Below are positions 8,604-17,738 of a DNA stretch of 64,000 bases, one piece after another. The stretch comes from Clostridium zeae. Its GTDB lineage: Bacteria; Bacillota; Clostridia; Clostridiales; Clostridiaceae. The stretch spans positions 248,001 to 312,000 of the forward strand of contig NZ_BMBA01000001.1 in NCBI RefSeq assembly GCF_017312485.1, written 5' to 3'. A program made the translations under genes and the position numbers. Each line of letters opens with the position of its first letter. Position 1 is the stretch's first letter. The notes below the pieces were generated by a model. That model was not told the DNA's origin and did not search any database. It saw only the letters and a program-made list of their open reading frames with translations.

Positions 8604-9494
8604 TTAAATTAAAGAATATTCAACAATTTTATTTAAAAGCTCTGAATATTCCATATTTGCTGCTTTTGCACTTCTAGGGAACAAGGAAGCTTTTGTCATT
8701 CCTGGTGCTGTATTCAATTCTAGCACATATGCAATTCCACCACTTACTATAATATCAACTCTAACATATGATTTGCAATCAAATATATCCCAGCACTTTG
8801 AAGCTATTATTTCCATTTGCTCTTCTAATTCCTTTGGTAGATTTACTACAACCTCCTCAGTTTTATCATCGAAATATTTTGCTTTATAATCAAAGAAGGT
8901 TTCTTTTGTTTTGATTTGCAATATGGGCATAATCTTGCCATTTAATATCGGTATCGTATACTCTTCTCCTTGTAGATACTGTTCAATTAGAACTTCCTTA
9001 TCATATTTAAAGGCTTCATTAATTGCATCAATTAACTCACTTCTATCTCTTACTATAAAAGTTCCAACACTAGATCCTCCAGAATTAGGCTTTACTACCA
9101 TAGGGTATTTTAGCTTTTCTATATTAGTGATTGAAAAATTTTTATTTTTTAAGTTTATATCTTCAGCTACATTTAATCCTTGATTTTTCATTATCCTCTT
9201 AGCCTGTTTCTTGCTCATACAAATTGCACTTGTTAAAACACCGCAACCAGAATAAGGTGTTTTCATTGCTTCAAGTATGCTCTGAACAGTACCATCTTCT
9301 CCAAAGGCGCCATGAAGAGCAATGAACGCAAAATCAATATCTTTTACCTTATCAAATATGTCAATCTTAGAATCTACAACTATTGGAATAACCTCATATT
9401 TATCTATATCTAAATTTTCAACAATTTCTTTTCCTGACATGAGAGATATTTCTCGCTCTGATGATATCCCACCCATTAAAACTCCAACTTTCAT
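8604..9494 (-). CDS. ddl: D-alanine--D-alanine ligase
   Basis: ATP-dependent ligase that makes the D-Ala-D-Ala dipeptide for peptidoglycan. From the chosen ATG the protein has 296 residues, normal for short Ddl enzymes. Visible marks are MGGISSEREISLMSG at the N-terminus, the ATP-grasp lysine region KPNSGGSSVG, and the metal-binding end LELNTAPGMT. I set the start at 9494 because AAGGAGGAGTG lies 6 bases upstream; the longer frame to 9536 adds 14 residues with no ribosome site. It is the first gene of an operon with the MocR-type regulator. Confidence 0.93.
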   Translation of the reverse strand: MKVGVLMGGISSEREISLMSGKEIVENLDIDKYEVIPIVVDSKIDIFDKVKDIDFAFIALHGAFGEDGTVQSILEAMKTPYSGCGVLTSAICMSKKQAKRIMKNQGLNVAEDINLKNKNFSITNIEKLKYPMVVKPNSGGSSVGTFIVRDRSELIDAINEAFKYDKEVLIEQYLQGEEYTIPILNGKIMPILQIKTKETFFDYKAKYFDDKTEEVVVNLPKELEEQMEIIASKCWDIFDCKSYVRVDIIVSGGIAYVLELNTAPGMTKASLFPRSAKAANMEYSELLNKIVEYSLI

Positions 9495-9836
9495 AAACTT
9501 CACTCCTCCTTGTTTTAATATAAGTATATGTGTCAAGCTTATTTTTTTTAAGTACCACTAACTGTAGAGTTTTATGTATGTGTGGTATAGATATAACAAT
9601 TCCAAATAAAAGCTATAAATGAAGTTAGATACCATTAATGGTTAAATAGGTTATTTGTATGTTTTTTAAATTGAAATGGAATATCTATTTATATAATTTT
9701 TTAAAGCAAAAAAACAGCTAGATGGGGGGATCCAGCTGTTTTTTACTAACTTGTGTGGTCGATTTTTTTATTATCTTAATTGTATAATCATATTATTAAC
9801 ACAGTATTACTATTTTAAGAATAAATCGTTAATAAT
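9495..9836. other. Promoter region of ddl with repeated GGTA motifs
   Basis: Between the ddl start and the ABC permease end. It holds a perfect palindrome ACCATTAATGGT (about 9631-9642) and an inverted pair TACCAC (about 9550) / GTGGTA (about 9583), possible sites for the MocR regulator. The remainder is the terminator at 9708-9744. Confidence 0.35.
9708..9744. terminator. Rho-independent terminator
   Basis: Stem AAAAAACAGCT / AGCTGTTTTTT around a G-rich loop. It can end the ABC permease transcript (minus). Confidence 0.8.
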
Positions 9837-12800
9837 TTATTCTGCATTCTTTAGTGATTCAATCATATCTATTTTATCAAATCTTTTATACATAGCTAAA
9901 TTAACTATAATAGAGAACAATATTGTTAATAACACAGAATACAAGAAATAAATCGGCTTTATAGTTCTTAAGAACATTATTACATTAGTTTCTGCTGCAG
10001 CAACTACAAAATTATTAATAAGTATCCCTACTGCTATACCAGCTATACTTCCTATTACTGTTAATATCATATTTTCTCTGTATATATATGCCGCTAGCTC
10101 ATGATTATAAAATCCAAGCAATTTTATAGTAGCCAGTTCTCTTCTTCTCTCACTTATATTAATATTAGTCAAATTATAAATTACAACAAAAGCAAGAACA
10201 CCCGCTGAAGCTATAAGTATTAATACAACTGAATTTATACTATTCATACTCTTATTAAAATCAAGATGAGTACTATTTTTAAAGCTTGTAGAACCAACCT
10301 TATCAATAGCGTTGAAATCTTCAGCTAACTTGTTTTCTGTATTTTTGGATTTATCATTAATTAATGCAAAAAATCCACTATACTTAACATCTTCCCCCGC
10401 AAGCTTTTTATAATAATTTGAACTCATATAGATATAATGCTGAACATAATGTTCTGTTATTGCAGCAATCCTAGCCTTCATTACCTTATCATTAACGGTT
10501 ATTTCAATTACATCTCCGACTTTTTTATCAACTAGCTTTGATAACTTTTCAGTAATTATAACACCATCATCGGTAAGTTGAAGTCTTTTACCTTTCTTAG
10601 AAAGATTTATATAGTTATTTAATATATCACTTCTCTCAGGCACTACTAGATATGCATCTTCATCTGATGAATTTGCCTTCTTAATTGTGGAATTCTTAAA
10701 GTAGGTGAATAGTATGGATTTAATATTTGGGTTACTTTCAATTTTTTCTTCGATATTCTTTTTCTCATCGTTATCCACATTTTGAGTAAGTGAGGTTTGC
10801 ATATCATAAATATAAATATCGTTAAATTGCTTTTCTACCGCACCAAGTATTCCATCCTTTAGTCCATAACCTGTTATCATAAGTCCTGTACAGGCAGCTA
10901 TTCCTATAACGGTCATTAAAAATCTCTGCTTATATCTAAATATATTTCTGGCAGTGACCTTTCTTGTAAAGCTCAATCTTTTCCATATAAAAGGTAGTTT
11001 TTCAAGCAAAATCTTTTTACCAGATTTAGGTGGCTTAGGTCTAAGTAGTGATGCTGGAACTTCTCTAAGTTCATCTAATGTAGCTGCAACAGCTGCAACA
11101 GTTGTAAATAAAATTGCAATCAAACAAGCCTCTATTGCTAAGGTAGTGTTAAAGGGAGTTAGCGAATTTGGTATGGCATAAAGTGAAGTATATGCATTCA
11201 TTATAAGTGGAGGAAATAACTTAAAACCAAAAGAAACTCCGATGACACTTCCTAGTACACTTGCTGATAGAGAATAAATTAAATAATGAGCAACAATGGC
11301 TGCTCTTGAATAACCTAATGCCTTAAAAGTACCTATTTCTATTCTATTTTCTTGAACCATTCTGGTCATTGTAGTAAGACTTACCAGTGCAGCAACTAAG
11401 AAAAATATCAAAGGAAAGGCTTTTCCGATATTATCAATTCTATCACTATCCTGTCTATAGTTTTCATAGCCTACGTTTTGTGATCTGCCTAGTACATACC
11501 ATTCTGGATTCTTTATATCCTTTAACTTATCTCTATTTTTTTGTATTTCATTTTCTGCGTCTTTTATTTTATTGTTTGCTTTTTCTTCTTCATCTTTCAG
11601 TTTTGCAGAATTTTCTTCTAACTCTTTTTCACCGTCTGCAAGCTTCTTTTTAGCATCATTTAGCTTTGCAAGCCCTTCAGTTTTACCTTTATTAAGCTCC
11701 ACTTCAGCATCCGCAATTTTTTTCTTACTGTTTTCCAGTTCATTTCTACCAGCTAAAAGCTGCTTTTCTCCTGAAAGAAGTTCATTTTCTTTAGATTCTA
11801 TTTCAGCTTTTGCAGTATTAATTTGATTTGAGGCATTATTAAGATCATCTAGATCTTTAGAATTCGGTAATTGAGCTAACATACCATTGCTTTTTAAGAA
11901 ATTGTACATAGAATCAAAGTCTTTACCCTTTATTCCAGCACCATAAGCTTGATTTAAAGTATTAAGCTGTGCTATGATCATTGGGTTCGTAGGGTCTTTC
12001 TCTAATGAAGCATTTAATGTTGCTATCTGTGCTTCAATTCCAGCAGAAATACCCGCTGCAGCAAGCTTTTTGCTTTCAGTTACCTTTGCTAAATTATCCT
12101 CAAGTTGCTTCTTTCCTGAAGCTATTGCAATTTTTCCATTTTCAATTTCAAGGGCACTAGCGTTTAACTTTGTTTCTCCATCTTGAATTGCTTTCTTTCC
12201 ATCTGCTATTTGCTTTTCACCATCAGAAATCTTCTTATTGAATAAGTCTTCATTTTTCTTCAGTTCAGCTTTACCTTGATTAAGTTTAATTCTTCCATCA
12301 TCCAGTTTTTTATAGGCATCCTCAAATTTATCTTCTGCTTCCTTTTTTGAACTGTTAAGTTTATCTTCTGCTTCTTTCAACTTATCTTCAGCGGTTTTCA
12401 TCACATCTGCATATCTAACTTCACTTCTTTTTACTCCAAGAGTCTTAAAATCTTTTTCTAGACTTGATATAACTTCTTTATACTTTTCATTTTCTAAAAG
12501 ACTATTTTTTGATTCTTCACTTTCAGCTCTTACATATATTTCTGTAAAAACTTCACTTTTGAAAACTTCAGGTAGGATATATAAAAAACCCCTAACTGAA
12601 CCGTTTCCTACGGAGCTTAATTGTCTTTGACCTGAAGCATACATAGGCGATTTTGCTGAACCCACTATTTCAAATTCGATATTGTTTAACTTGTCTTCTA
12701 TATTTGTATCATTACCTGATTGTAGTTTAATTTTATCACCAATCTTAAGATTGTTTTCCTTTAAAAATCTATCTTCTGCAATAGCCTCAGTATTGTTATT

Positions 12801-13187
12801 AGGTCTTCTCCCCTCAACCAGTTTTATTGAATTAATTCCACTTTCTGACGGAAGAGCATTAATATTCAATACTAAGGAGTGATCTTCTTTTACAATAACA
12901 GCATCAAGAGAATACGAGCCTTCTGCTGCAGTTACACTTTTTTGCTTTTTTACTTCTTCTAAATCATCTTTAGTAAGTCCTAGAGTTGATATAAGTTTAA
13001 AGTCCATCAAATTATTACTGCTAAAATAAGAATCGGCTGATGTTTTCATATCTGGACTAGTAGCTCTAACACCTGCATAAAAAGATACACCAACTGCTAT
13101 TATAATAACTATAGATAAAAATCTTGAAAGTGTCTTTCTAATATCTCTGAATAAATTTTTAAAAAATGTCTTTTTCATATTTACCAC
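9837..13187 (-). CDS. ABC transporter permease with two FtsX domains and a long coiled coil
   Basis: A 1116-residue MacB/FtsX-type permease. The first membrane helix is at about 18-38. A large outside region (about 40-600) contains about 300 residues of heptad-like coiled coil with repeated D/E-G-x-x-x-L-x-x-G units. The first FtsX block (about 610-760) and a second (about 990-1110) each give three to four helices, with a soluble domain between (about 790-980). Proteins of this kind export or move lipids and peptides, or transmit force to the cell wall. Either GTG at 13187, overlapping the ATPase stop, or ATG at 13178 can be the start. It is translationally coupled to the ATPase; a TetR gene leads the cluster. 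Confidence 0.88.
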   Translation of the reverse strand: MVNMKKTFFKNLFRDIRKTLSRFLSIVIIIAVGVSFYAGVRATSPDMKTSADSYFSSNNLMDFKLISTLGLTKDDLEEVKKQKSVTAAEGSYSLDAVIVKEDHSLVLNINALPSESGINSIKLVEGRRPNNNTEAIAEDRFLKENNLKIGDKIKLQSGNDTNIEDKLNNIEFEIVGSAKSPMYASGQRQLSSVGNGSVRGFLYILPEVFKSEVFTEIYVRAESEESKNSLLENEKYKEVISSLEKDFKTLGVKRSEVRYADVMKTAEDKLKEAEDKLNSSKKEAEDKFEDAYKKLDDGRIKLNQGKAELKKNEDLFNKKISDGEKQIADGKKAIQDGETKLNASALEIENGKIAIASGKKQLEDNLAKVTESKKLAAAGISAGIEAQIATLNASLEKDPTNPMIIAQLNTLNQAYGAGIKGKDFDSMYNFLKSNGMLAQLPNSKDLDDLNNASNQINTAKAEIESKENELLSGEKQLLAGRNELENSKKKIADAEVELNKGKTEGLAKLNDAKKKLADGEKELEENSAKLKDEEEKANNKIKDAENEIQKNRDKLKDIKNPEWYVLGRSQNVGYENYRQDSDRIDNIGKAFPLIFFLVAALVSLTTMTRMVQENRIEIGTFKALGYSRAAIVAHYLIYSLSASVLGSVIGVSFGFKLFPPLIMNAYTSLYAIPNSLTPFNTTLAIEACLIAILFTTVAAVAATLDELREVPASLLRPKPPKSGKKILLEKLPFIWKRLSFTRKVTARNIFRYKQRFLMTVIGIAACTGLMITGYGLKDGILGAVEKQFNDIYIYDMQTSLTQNVDNDEKKNIEEKIESNPNIKSILFTYFKNSTIKKANSSDEDAYLVVPERSDILNNYINLSKKGKRLQLTDDGVIITEKLSKLVDKKVGDVIEITVNDKVMKARIAAITEHYVQHYIYMSSNYYKKLAGEDVKYSGFFALINDKSKNTENKLAEDFNAIDKVGSTSFKNSTHLDFNKSMNSINSVVLILIASAGVLAFVVIYNLTNINISERRRELATIKLLGFYNHELAAYIYRENMILTVIGSIAGIAVGILINNFVVAAAETNVIMFLRTIKPIYFLYSVLLTILFSIIVNLAMYKRFDKIDMIESLKNAE

Positions 13188-13885
13188 TCGATGCTTTCTA
13201 TTGCTACTGGATTTGAATTAGTTTTAACACTTTCAACCTTACCACTTTTGACAGTTATTATTTTATCAGCAATTGGGGCTATAGCTGTGTTGTGTGTAAT
13301 TACTATTACAGTCATATTGTATTTTTTAGAGGTATCAGAAAGAAGTTTCAATATTGATTTACCAGTATTATAGTCTAATGCACCTGTTGGTTCGTCACAA
13401 AGTAAGAGCTTCGGATTCTTTGCAAGTGCTCTTGCTATAGAAACTCTTTGTTGCTCTCCTCCAGAAAGCTGTGAAGGGAAATTGTTGATTCTATGTTCAA
13501 GTCCCACATTCTTAAGTACTTCTACTGGGTTCATTGGTTCTTTGCATATTTCAACAGCAAGTTCAACATTTTCTACTGCATTTAGGTTTTGCACTAAATT
13601 ATAGAATTGAAATACAAATCCAATGTCTTCTCTTCTATACTTTGTCAACATTTTAGTATTGTAACTGCTTATTTCATTACCATCTACATGAATCTTTCCC
13701 TCAGTCACATGATCCATTCCACCAAGAAGATTAAGGATAGTAGACTTCCCTGCCCCACTGGCACCAAGTACAATGACAAATTCCCCCTTTTCAATAGAAA
13801 AGGAAACATCATCAACTGCTTTTATTACAACTTCGCCCATGGTATAACTTTTTCTAACATTTTTTAACTCGATAAAACTCCCCAT
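13181..13885 (-). CDS. ABC transporter ATP-binding protein (LolD/MacB type)
   Basis: A 234-residue ATPase for the adjacent permease. Walker [10 protein letters not shown], signature [10 protein letters not shown] and Walker [13 protein letters not shown] are intact, followed by the switch His in ITHN. I place the start at the ATG at 13885 because GGAGGG lies 7 bases upstream; the frame extends to 13963 without a ribosome site. The stop overlaps the permease start, so the two are made together. It lies 103 bp after the TetR gene and is probably controlled by it. Confidence 0.93.
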   Translation of the reverse strand: MGSFIELKNVRKSYTMGEVVIKAVDDVSFSIEKGEFVIVLGASGAGKSTILNLLGGMDHVTEGKIHVDGNEISSYNTKMLTKYRREDIGFVFQFYNLVQNLNAVENVELAVEICKEPMNPVEVLKNVGLEHRINNFPSQLSGGEQQRVSIARALAKNPKLLLCDEPTGALDYNTGKSILKLLSDTSKKYNMTVIVITHNTAIAPIADKIITVKSGKVESVKTNSNPVAIESIEW

Positions 13886-13988
13886 TGACTTTCCCTCCAA
13901 AATTATTTGTGAACCTTCGTTCTCTTTTAAATTAAAACTTATGTTACTAGTCTTATAAAGCACAAATCACATTTCCAAGATTCTATTA

Positions 13989-14585
13989 CTAAAAGTATTC
14001 AAGCTTATTTATTATATCCTTGTAAAAGATATCGATTAGGTCTAATATTAGCTTTCTAACTTCGACTTCATCACTTTTTTCTTTTAATATAATCGAAATA
14101 CTCTCCACTAGACTGTAAGAAAGAAGATATATTATAAAATTATCTTTAAGTTTTTTATTCTGAATCTTTAATCCATATTCCATTACCTCTGTGACAACTC
14201 TAGTAATAAAATCAACAAAAGTTACCTTACAATTTTCGTATTTTGAGCCTTCACTTTTATTAAGTAAGATCGATAGCTCTACTCTATTATCATCGAATAT
14301 CTCCATTATCTTTTCCAGAAGATTATAGAATATATCTTCTGCTTTATCATTAAGTTCTACCTTTTTGAATTGATTTATGTATTCCATAACTTTATGATAG
14401 ACTGCACCAATAAGACTTTCATATAACTCCTCTTTACTAGCAAAATATTTATATATATTGCCAACTGAAGTACCAGAATTTTTAGCTATACTCCTTATGG
14501 AAGCAGCTTTATACCCTTTAGTATTAAATTCTTTTATTGCTTCATCAATAATACTTTTTCTAATTTCATCCTTTTGATATTGCAT
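13989..14585 (-). CDS. TetR-family regulator, first gene of the ABC exporter cluster
   Basis: A 198-residue repressor-type protein. The N-terminal helix-turn-helix (about 8-54) has the typical IRSIAKNSGTSVGNIYKYFASKEELY. The rest is the variable ligand domain. The ATG at 14585 follows CGGAGGTTTTCTA; the longer frame with a TTG at 14639 would begin inside the promoter -35 box and is rejected. A consensus promoter lies at 14611-14639. It is followed in the same direction by the ATPase and permease, so self-regulation and control of the exporter are likely. Confidence 0.92.
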   Translation of the reverse strand: MQYQKDEIRKSIIDEAIKEFNTKGYKAASIRSIAKNSGTSVGNIYKYFASKEELYESLIGAVYHKVMEYINQFKKVELNDKAEDIFYNLLEKIMEIFDDNRVELSILLNKSEGSKYENCKVTFVDFITRVVTEVMEYGLKIQNKKLKDNFIIYLLSYSLVESISIILKEKSDEVEVRKLILDLIDIFYKDIINKLEYF

Positions 14586-14610
14586 TAGAAAACCTCCGTT
14601 CACTTTTAAA

Positions 14611-14639
14611 ATTTTACTCTTAAAAAAAGTCAATGTCAA
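14611..14639 (-). promoter_or_regulatory. Sigma-A promoter of the TetR/ABC cluster
   Basis: TTGACA (14639-14634), 17-bp spacer, TAAAAT (14616-14611). The TTGACATTGACT run gives two overlapping -35-like hexamers. Confidence 0.75.
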
Positions 14640-14749
14640 CTTAAGACTTCATTATTATTATTTATCTTCTTATTAGCTGATACCATACTTTTAAAATTAG
14701 GATTTAAAAACTTACATACAGATAACAAACCTAAAAATGAAAATTGACA

Positions 14750-14790
14750 TAAAAAAGACAATCTATCTGTAGTTGATATGATTGTCTTTC
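14750..14790 (-). terminator. Terminator of the TetR-flavodoxin operon
   Basis: Stem AAAGACAATC (14754-14763) / GATTGTCTTT (14780-14789); the minus strand continues with T-rich sequence. Confidence 0.8.
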
Positions 14791-14861
14791 TTGTTATAAT
14801 TTTTAAGATTTAGGCTATGTTTAATAGTAATTTCAACATGGTGCTTCAACATCGCCTAAAT

Positions 14862-15350
14862 TTATAATGTGGCCTTATTCATTTTATTTATAAAATCTTT
14901 TATAGAATCTTCCGAAAGTTTATATACACTATCTTTGATTCCAGTTATTTTTTTAATCATTGCCTTTTCTAAAAAATTTAGTTTATCAAATTTATATTCA
15001 TATCCAAATGAGCACTTACATATAGCATTTTCGTATAATTTAGCCGGAAAAGCATTTTTTAATTCCTTATCCTTTTCCTCTTCTTTATCGGCACCTCCAC
15101 ATATAAAAAGCCCTACTCTCTTCATTAAGAGCTCTTCTTCGTGGGTCATTGCAAATTGTTTTAACTTTTTTTGTATATTTCCTATATATATTGATCCGCC
15201 TAATATTACGTTATCAAATTCACATAAAGAAGGGGGCTCCTGTTTAATAATATTGACAATTACTACTTCTCCTTCTATTTTATCTTTTATAAGATTTGAA
15301 GCTTTTTCAACTGTACCATACTTAGTAGCATAAATAATTAAACTCTTCAT
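14862..15350 (-). CDS. Flavodoxin-domain protein (HemG-like)
   Basis: A 162-residue FMN-binding flavodoxin fold protein. The phosphate loop is at residues 8-14 (ATKYGTVEK) and the second FMN loop at GGSIYIGNIQ. Size and sequence resemble the flavodoxin-type protoporphyrinogen oxidase HemG family, but clostridial members are usually of unknown redox role. The ATG at 15350 follows GGGAGATAAT, just after the end of the membrane-protein gene, so the genes are coupled. It is the last gene of the TetR operon at 16875-14862. Confidence 0.85.
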   Translation of the reverse strand: MKSLIIYATKYGTVEKASNLIKDKIEGEVVIVNIIKQEPPSLCEFDNVILGGSIYIGNIQKKLKQFAMTHEEELLMKRVGLFICGGADKEEEKDKELKNAFPAKLYENAICKCSFGYEYKFDKLNFLEKAMIKKITGIKDSVYKLSEDSIKDFINKMNKATL

Positions 15351-15352
15351 TA

Positions 15353-16234
15353 TTATCTCCCAACTATATGATTATTTTCTTTAACATTACTTATTACAAG
15401 ATACAGACAATAGATAATAATTAAATTGAAGCATGGAAATATAATAATCTCCCCTATTGACATTGAGATACCTGAATATATCTGACCTATTATCATAGCT
15501 GTTATAGCTGTAAGCATAGAGATCTCTTTAATTATCATTATTGGTGCTAAAAGATATCCTAAGGATTTATTTTTAATCAAAAAGATTCCTGAAATACTTG
15601 CTATTGGAACAACAAAGCCTAAATCAAGTGCCTGTATAGGCAAAGTGGTATAATACTCTAATCCTTGTGGATATCCACCTTTTAAAAATGCTGCTCCGAT
15701 CTTTCCAATCCACATTAAACCAACGACAAAGGACATAAACAATAAAAATCCTCCTATAAACTTTCTCGGAATGTTATCACTAAAATGAGATTTAATGTTG
15801 TCAATATCAAAAGAAGTAATCATCAGAGTAAGTGAGAAAAAACTAACGGACATTAAAGCTACATAAATCAAAAATAATTTATTATACATAGACAGAAAAC
15901 TGTAAGATGTATACGTATAAAAAAAATAACCTAAGGTCCCTGTAAGTAGCAATCTGCCTTTCATAAACCCTTTATTTGCTAAGAATAAAGAAATTAGTAG
16001 CAACGGAACTGCTAGAATTATCGTAACTATATCTTGCGAAATTGCTTGAGATGCTATAGAAACCGAGTCATTATGATAAATACCCCTTCCATACATTTTC
16101 ACAATTTCTCCACCAATTGTAGTAAATTCTGTTTTACCATAACTTTGATTAGAGAAGACACCGTATACAGCCGCCAAAAGAGATAAAAGTGCTATTAAGA
16201 TTGAAAGAATGTTTACTGATCTTCTTAATTTCAT
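15353..16234 (-). CDS. Polytopic membrane protein, function unknown
   Basis: A 293-residue protein with about eight predicted membrane helices. One non-helical outside loop lies near residues 30-65 (contains GGEIVKMYGRGIYHNDS). No transporter signature is visible. The ATG at 16234 follows AGTGAGGTT. It sits between a TetR gene (27 bp upstream) and a flavodoxin gene (2 bp downstream), so a redox-linked or detoxification function for the pair is a plausible inference. I do not recognise the family with certainty. Confidence 0.8.
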   Translation of the reverse strand: MKLRRSVNILSILIALLSLLAAVYGVFSNQSYGKTEFTTIGGEIVKMYGRGIYHNDSVSIASQAISQDIVTIILAVPLLLISLFLANKGFMKGRLLLTGTLGYFFYTYTSYSFLSMYNKLFLIYVALMSVSFFSLTLMITSFDIDNIKSHFSDNIPRKFIGGFLLFMSFVVGLMWIGKIGAAFLKGGYPQGLEYYTTLPIQALDLGFVVPIASISGIFLIKNKSLGYLLAPIMIIKEISMLTAITAMIIGQIYSGISMSIGEIIIFPCFNLIIIYCLYLVISNVKENNHIVGR

Positions 16235-16260
16235 CCAATTAACCTCACTTTAATAATATT

Positions 16261-16875
16261 TTAATATTTTAATATTTTGAAAACTGCTTCAATATGACAA
16301 TTAATAAGTTTTTCTTTTTGCTCAATAGAAATAAAGTCTTCGATCATAAGCCTTATTATTAGACCAAAGGTTGATGTCCATATGATTTGAGCAGTAAGTT
16401 CGATTTTACTTTTATCAATATCACTTTCATTCCATAAGCTTTCTATGCTCTGACATAGTATGTCTATTGCTTTTCGTTCTTTTGATGCACCTTCAAATAG
16501 CACCGACGTATGTTGAAGTACATTAGGTGAGCTATTCAAAAGCAAATTTCTATATTCTTCTTTCATTTTTAAAGCCATATTGATATAATTTCTTAATCCA
16601 TCTTCTATTCTAATTGCAGGTTCAGCTTCACTCTCTCCCATAATTGCTATAGACTCAATAAGCTTTTTATATCCTTCTCTCATTATGCAGTCAATTATTT
16701 CATCCTTATCCTTAAAGTAATGATATATAATCGGTGCGGTATACTCTATTTTGTCAGCTATTTTTCTTACAGTAACACTGTCAATTCCTTCTAAGTTTAT
16801 GATATCTTTTGCTGCATTTAATATAAGCTCTCTCTTTTCTTGTCTTTCTCTTTCTCTTCTATGTTGAATTCCCAA
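16261..16875 (-). CDS. TetR-family repressor of the membrane protein-flavodoxin operon
   Basis: A 204-residue TetR protein. The helix-turn-helix (about 14-60) has SVTVRKIADKIEYTAPIIYHYFKDKDE. The ligand domain resembles the short WHG/TetR_C type. The start is TTG at 16875 with AGGAG eight bases upstream; no ATG fits. It is the first gene of its operon. Two 17-bp palindromes and a consensus promoter lie directly upstream, giving a strong case for autoregulation. Confidence 0.92.
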   Translation of the reverse strand: MGIQHRRERERQEKRELILNAAKDIINLEGIDSVTVRKIADKIEYTAPIIYHYFKDKDEIIDCIMREGYKKLIESIAIMGESEAEPAIRIEDGLRNYINMALKMKEEYRNLLLNSSPNVLQHTSVLFEGASKERKAIDILCQSIESLWNESDIDKSKIELTAQIIWTSTFGLIIRLMIEDFISIEQKEKLINCHIEAVFKILKY

Positions 16876-16896
16876 TTTCTATTCTCCTACACAATC

Positions 16897-16931
16897 ATTT
16901 AACAACGTTAAATTATTTAACACCGTTAAAT
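16897..16931. promoter_or_regulatory. Two tandem 17-bp TetR operators
   Basis: ATTTAACAACGTTAAAT (16897-16913) and ATTTAACACCGTTAAAT (16915-16931). Each has perfect 7-bp arms around 3 bases; centres are 18 bp apart. They lie directly downstream of the -10 box, over the expected start site. Confidence 0.88.
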
Positions 16932-16933
16932 AA

Positions 16934-16962
16934 ATCATATCACTGTAAAATTTTAGTGTCAA
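16934..16962 (-). promoter_or_regulatory. Sigma-A promoter of the TetR-flavodoxin operon
   Basis: TTGACA (16962-16957), 17-bp spacer, TATGAT (16939-16934), immediately followed by the two operators. Confidence 0.85.
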
Positions 16963-16974
16963 TTACTCAATATA

Positions 16975-17027
16975 AAATATATAGCTTTTTATAAAAATAA
17001 TTATTTAATTTAAAAAGCTATATATTT
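16975..17027. repeat. Perfect 17-bp inverted repeat
   Basis: Arms AAATATATAGCTTTTTA (16975-16991) and TAAAAAGCTATATATTT (17011-17027) with a 19-base loop. It may be an AT-rich terminator behind the GNAT gene or protect the downstream TetR promoter from read-through. Confidence 0.6.
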
Positions 17028-17049
17028 AAAAGTAATCTCCTTTATGAAC

Positions 17050-17102
17050 ACAAAAAACCACTAGTTAATTTACTACTATGAATAAAATAACCTGTGGTTT
17101 CA
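17050..17102 (-). terminator. Terminator of the GNAT gene
   Basis: Stem AAACCAC / GTGGTTT (17055-17061, 17094-17100), with a TTTTTTG tail on the minus strand. Confidence 0.7.
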
Positions 17103-17117
17103 TTTATAATGTTAACT

Positions 17118-17666
17118 CTATAGATTTCTAAAATATAACAGTCTTTCTCTTTGGCGTGTATCCTCTGTTCCATTATCAGCTTTAATAAATTTGCTATGAA
17201 ATTGAAATCCTAATTTTTCAATGCACTTAATAGATTTATAATTGTCAGTTCTTATAGTCGCTCTCAGTCTAATTCCATTATAACTGTATTTTATTATATC
17301 AATAATAGCCTCAATTGAAGCTGAAATAATGCCTTTCCCCCAATATTCTTCATTTAAACCATATCCAATCGTTATAGTTTCTTCATCATCTTTGATTAAA
17401 AATCTTACTACTCCAATAAGCTTATCTGTTTTATTTTCACATATACCTAAATATAAGTTATTACCTTTTCTATTCCTATTTGAAATAGTAACCATAAACA
17501 TTTCTGTATCACTCATATCCTTATGTATGTTTCTACTAATATATTTTGCCACTTTTTCATTGCTATAAATTTCAAAAAGATTCTCTTTGTCCTTTGATTC
17601 AATAAGGCGTATTTTGTACTCTTCTGAAATCTCTATTGGCAGATTACTTTTTATAAAATTAAACAT
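17118..17666 (-). CDS. GNAT acetyltransferase (RimJ/RimL type)
   Basis: A 182-residue GNAT protein. The acetyl-CoA loop is GLNEEYWGKGI (about residues 105-115), followed by the conserved end CIEKLGFQFHSKFIK. RimJ/RimL-like enzymes acetylate protein N-termini or small amines; the substrate here is unknown. The ATG at 17666 follows AAGAGGTAAG. It is a single gene with its own terminator. Confidence 0.88.
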   Translation of the reverse strand: MFNFIKSNLPIEISEEYKIRLIESKDKENLFEIYSNEKVAKYISRNIHKDMSDTEMFMVTISNRNRKGNNLYLGICENKTDKLIGVVRFLIKDDEETITIGYGLNEEYWGKGIISASIEAIIDIIKYSYNGIRLRATIRTDNYKSIKCIEKLGFQFHSKFIKADNGTEDTRQRERLLYFRNL

Positions 17667-17738
17667 ATAAACTTACCTCTTCTAATATACAAATAAAGTT
17701 ATATTAATTAGTGTTTCTACATTTCAATTTTAAACTTT

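Noticed and set aside
11572-12186. Plus-strand ORFs inside the ABC permease
   Set aside because: They are antisense shadows of the coiled-coil repeats (Ser/Phe-rich) and have no ribosome sites.
14586-14639. Longer TetR start (TTG at 14639)
   Set aside because: This TTG is the first part of the promoter -35 hexamer; the ATG at 14585 has a strong ribosome site.
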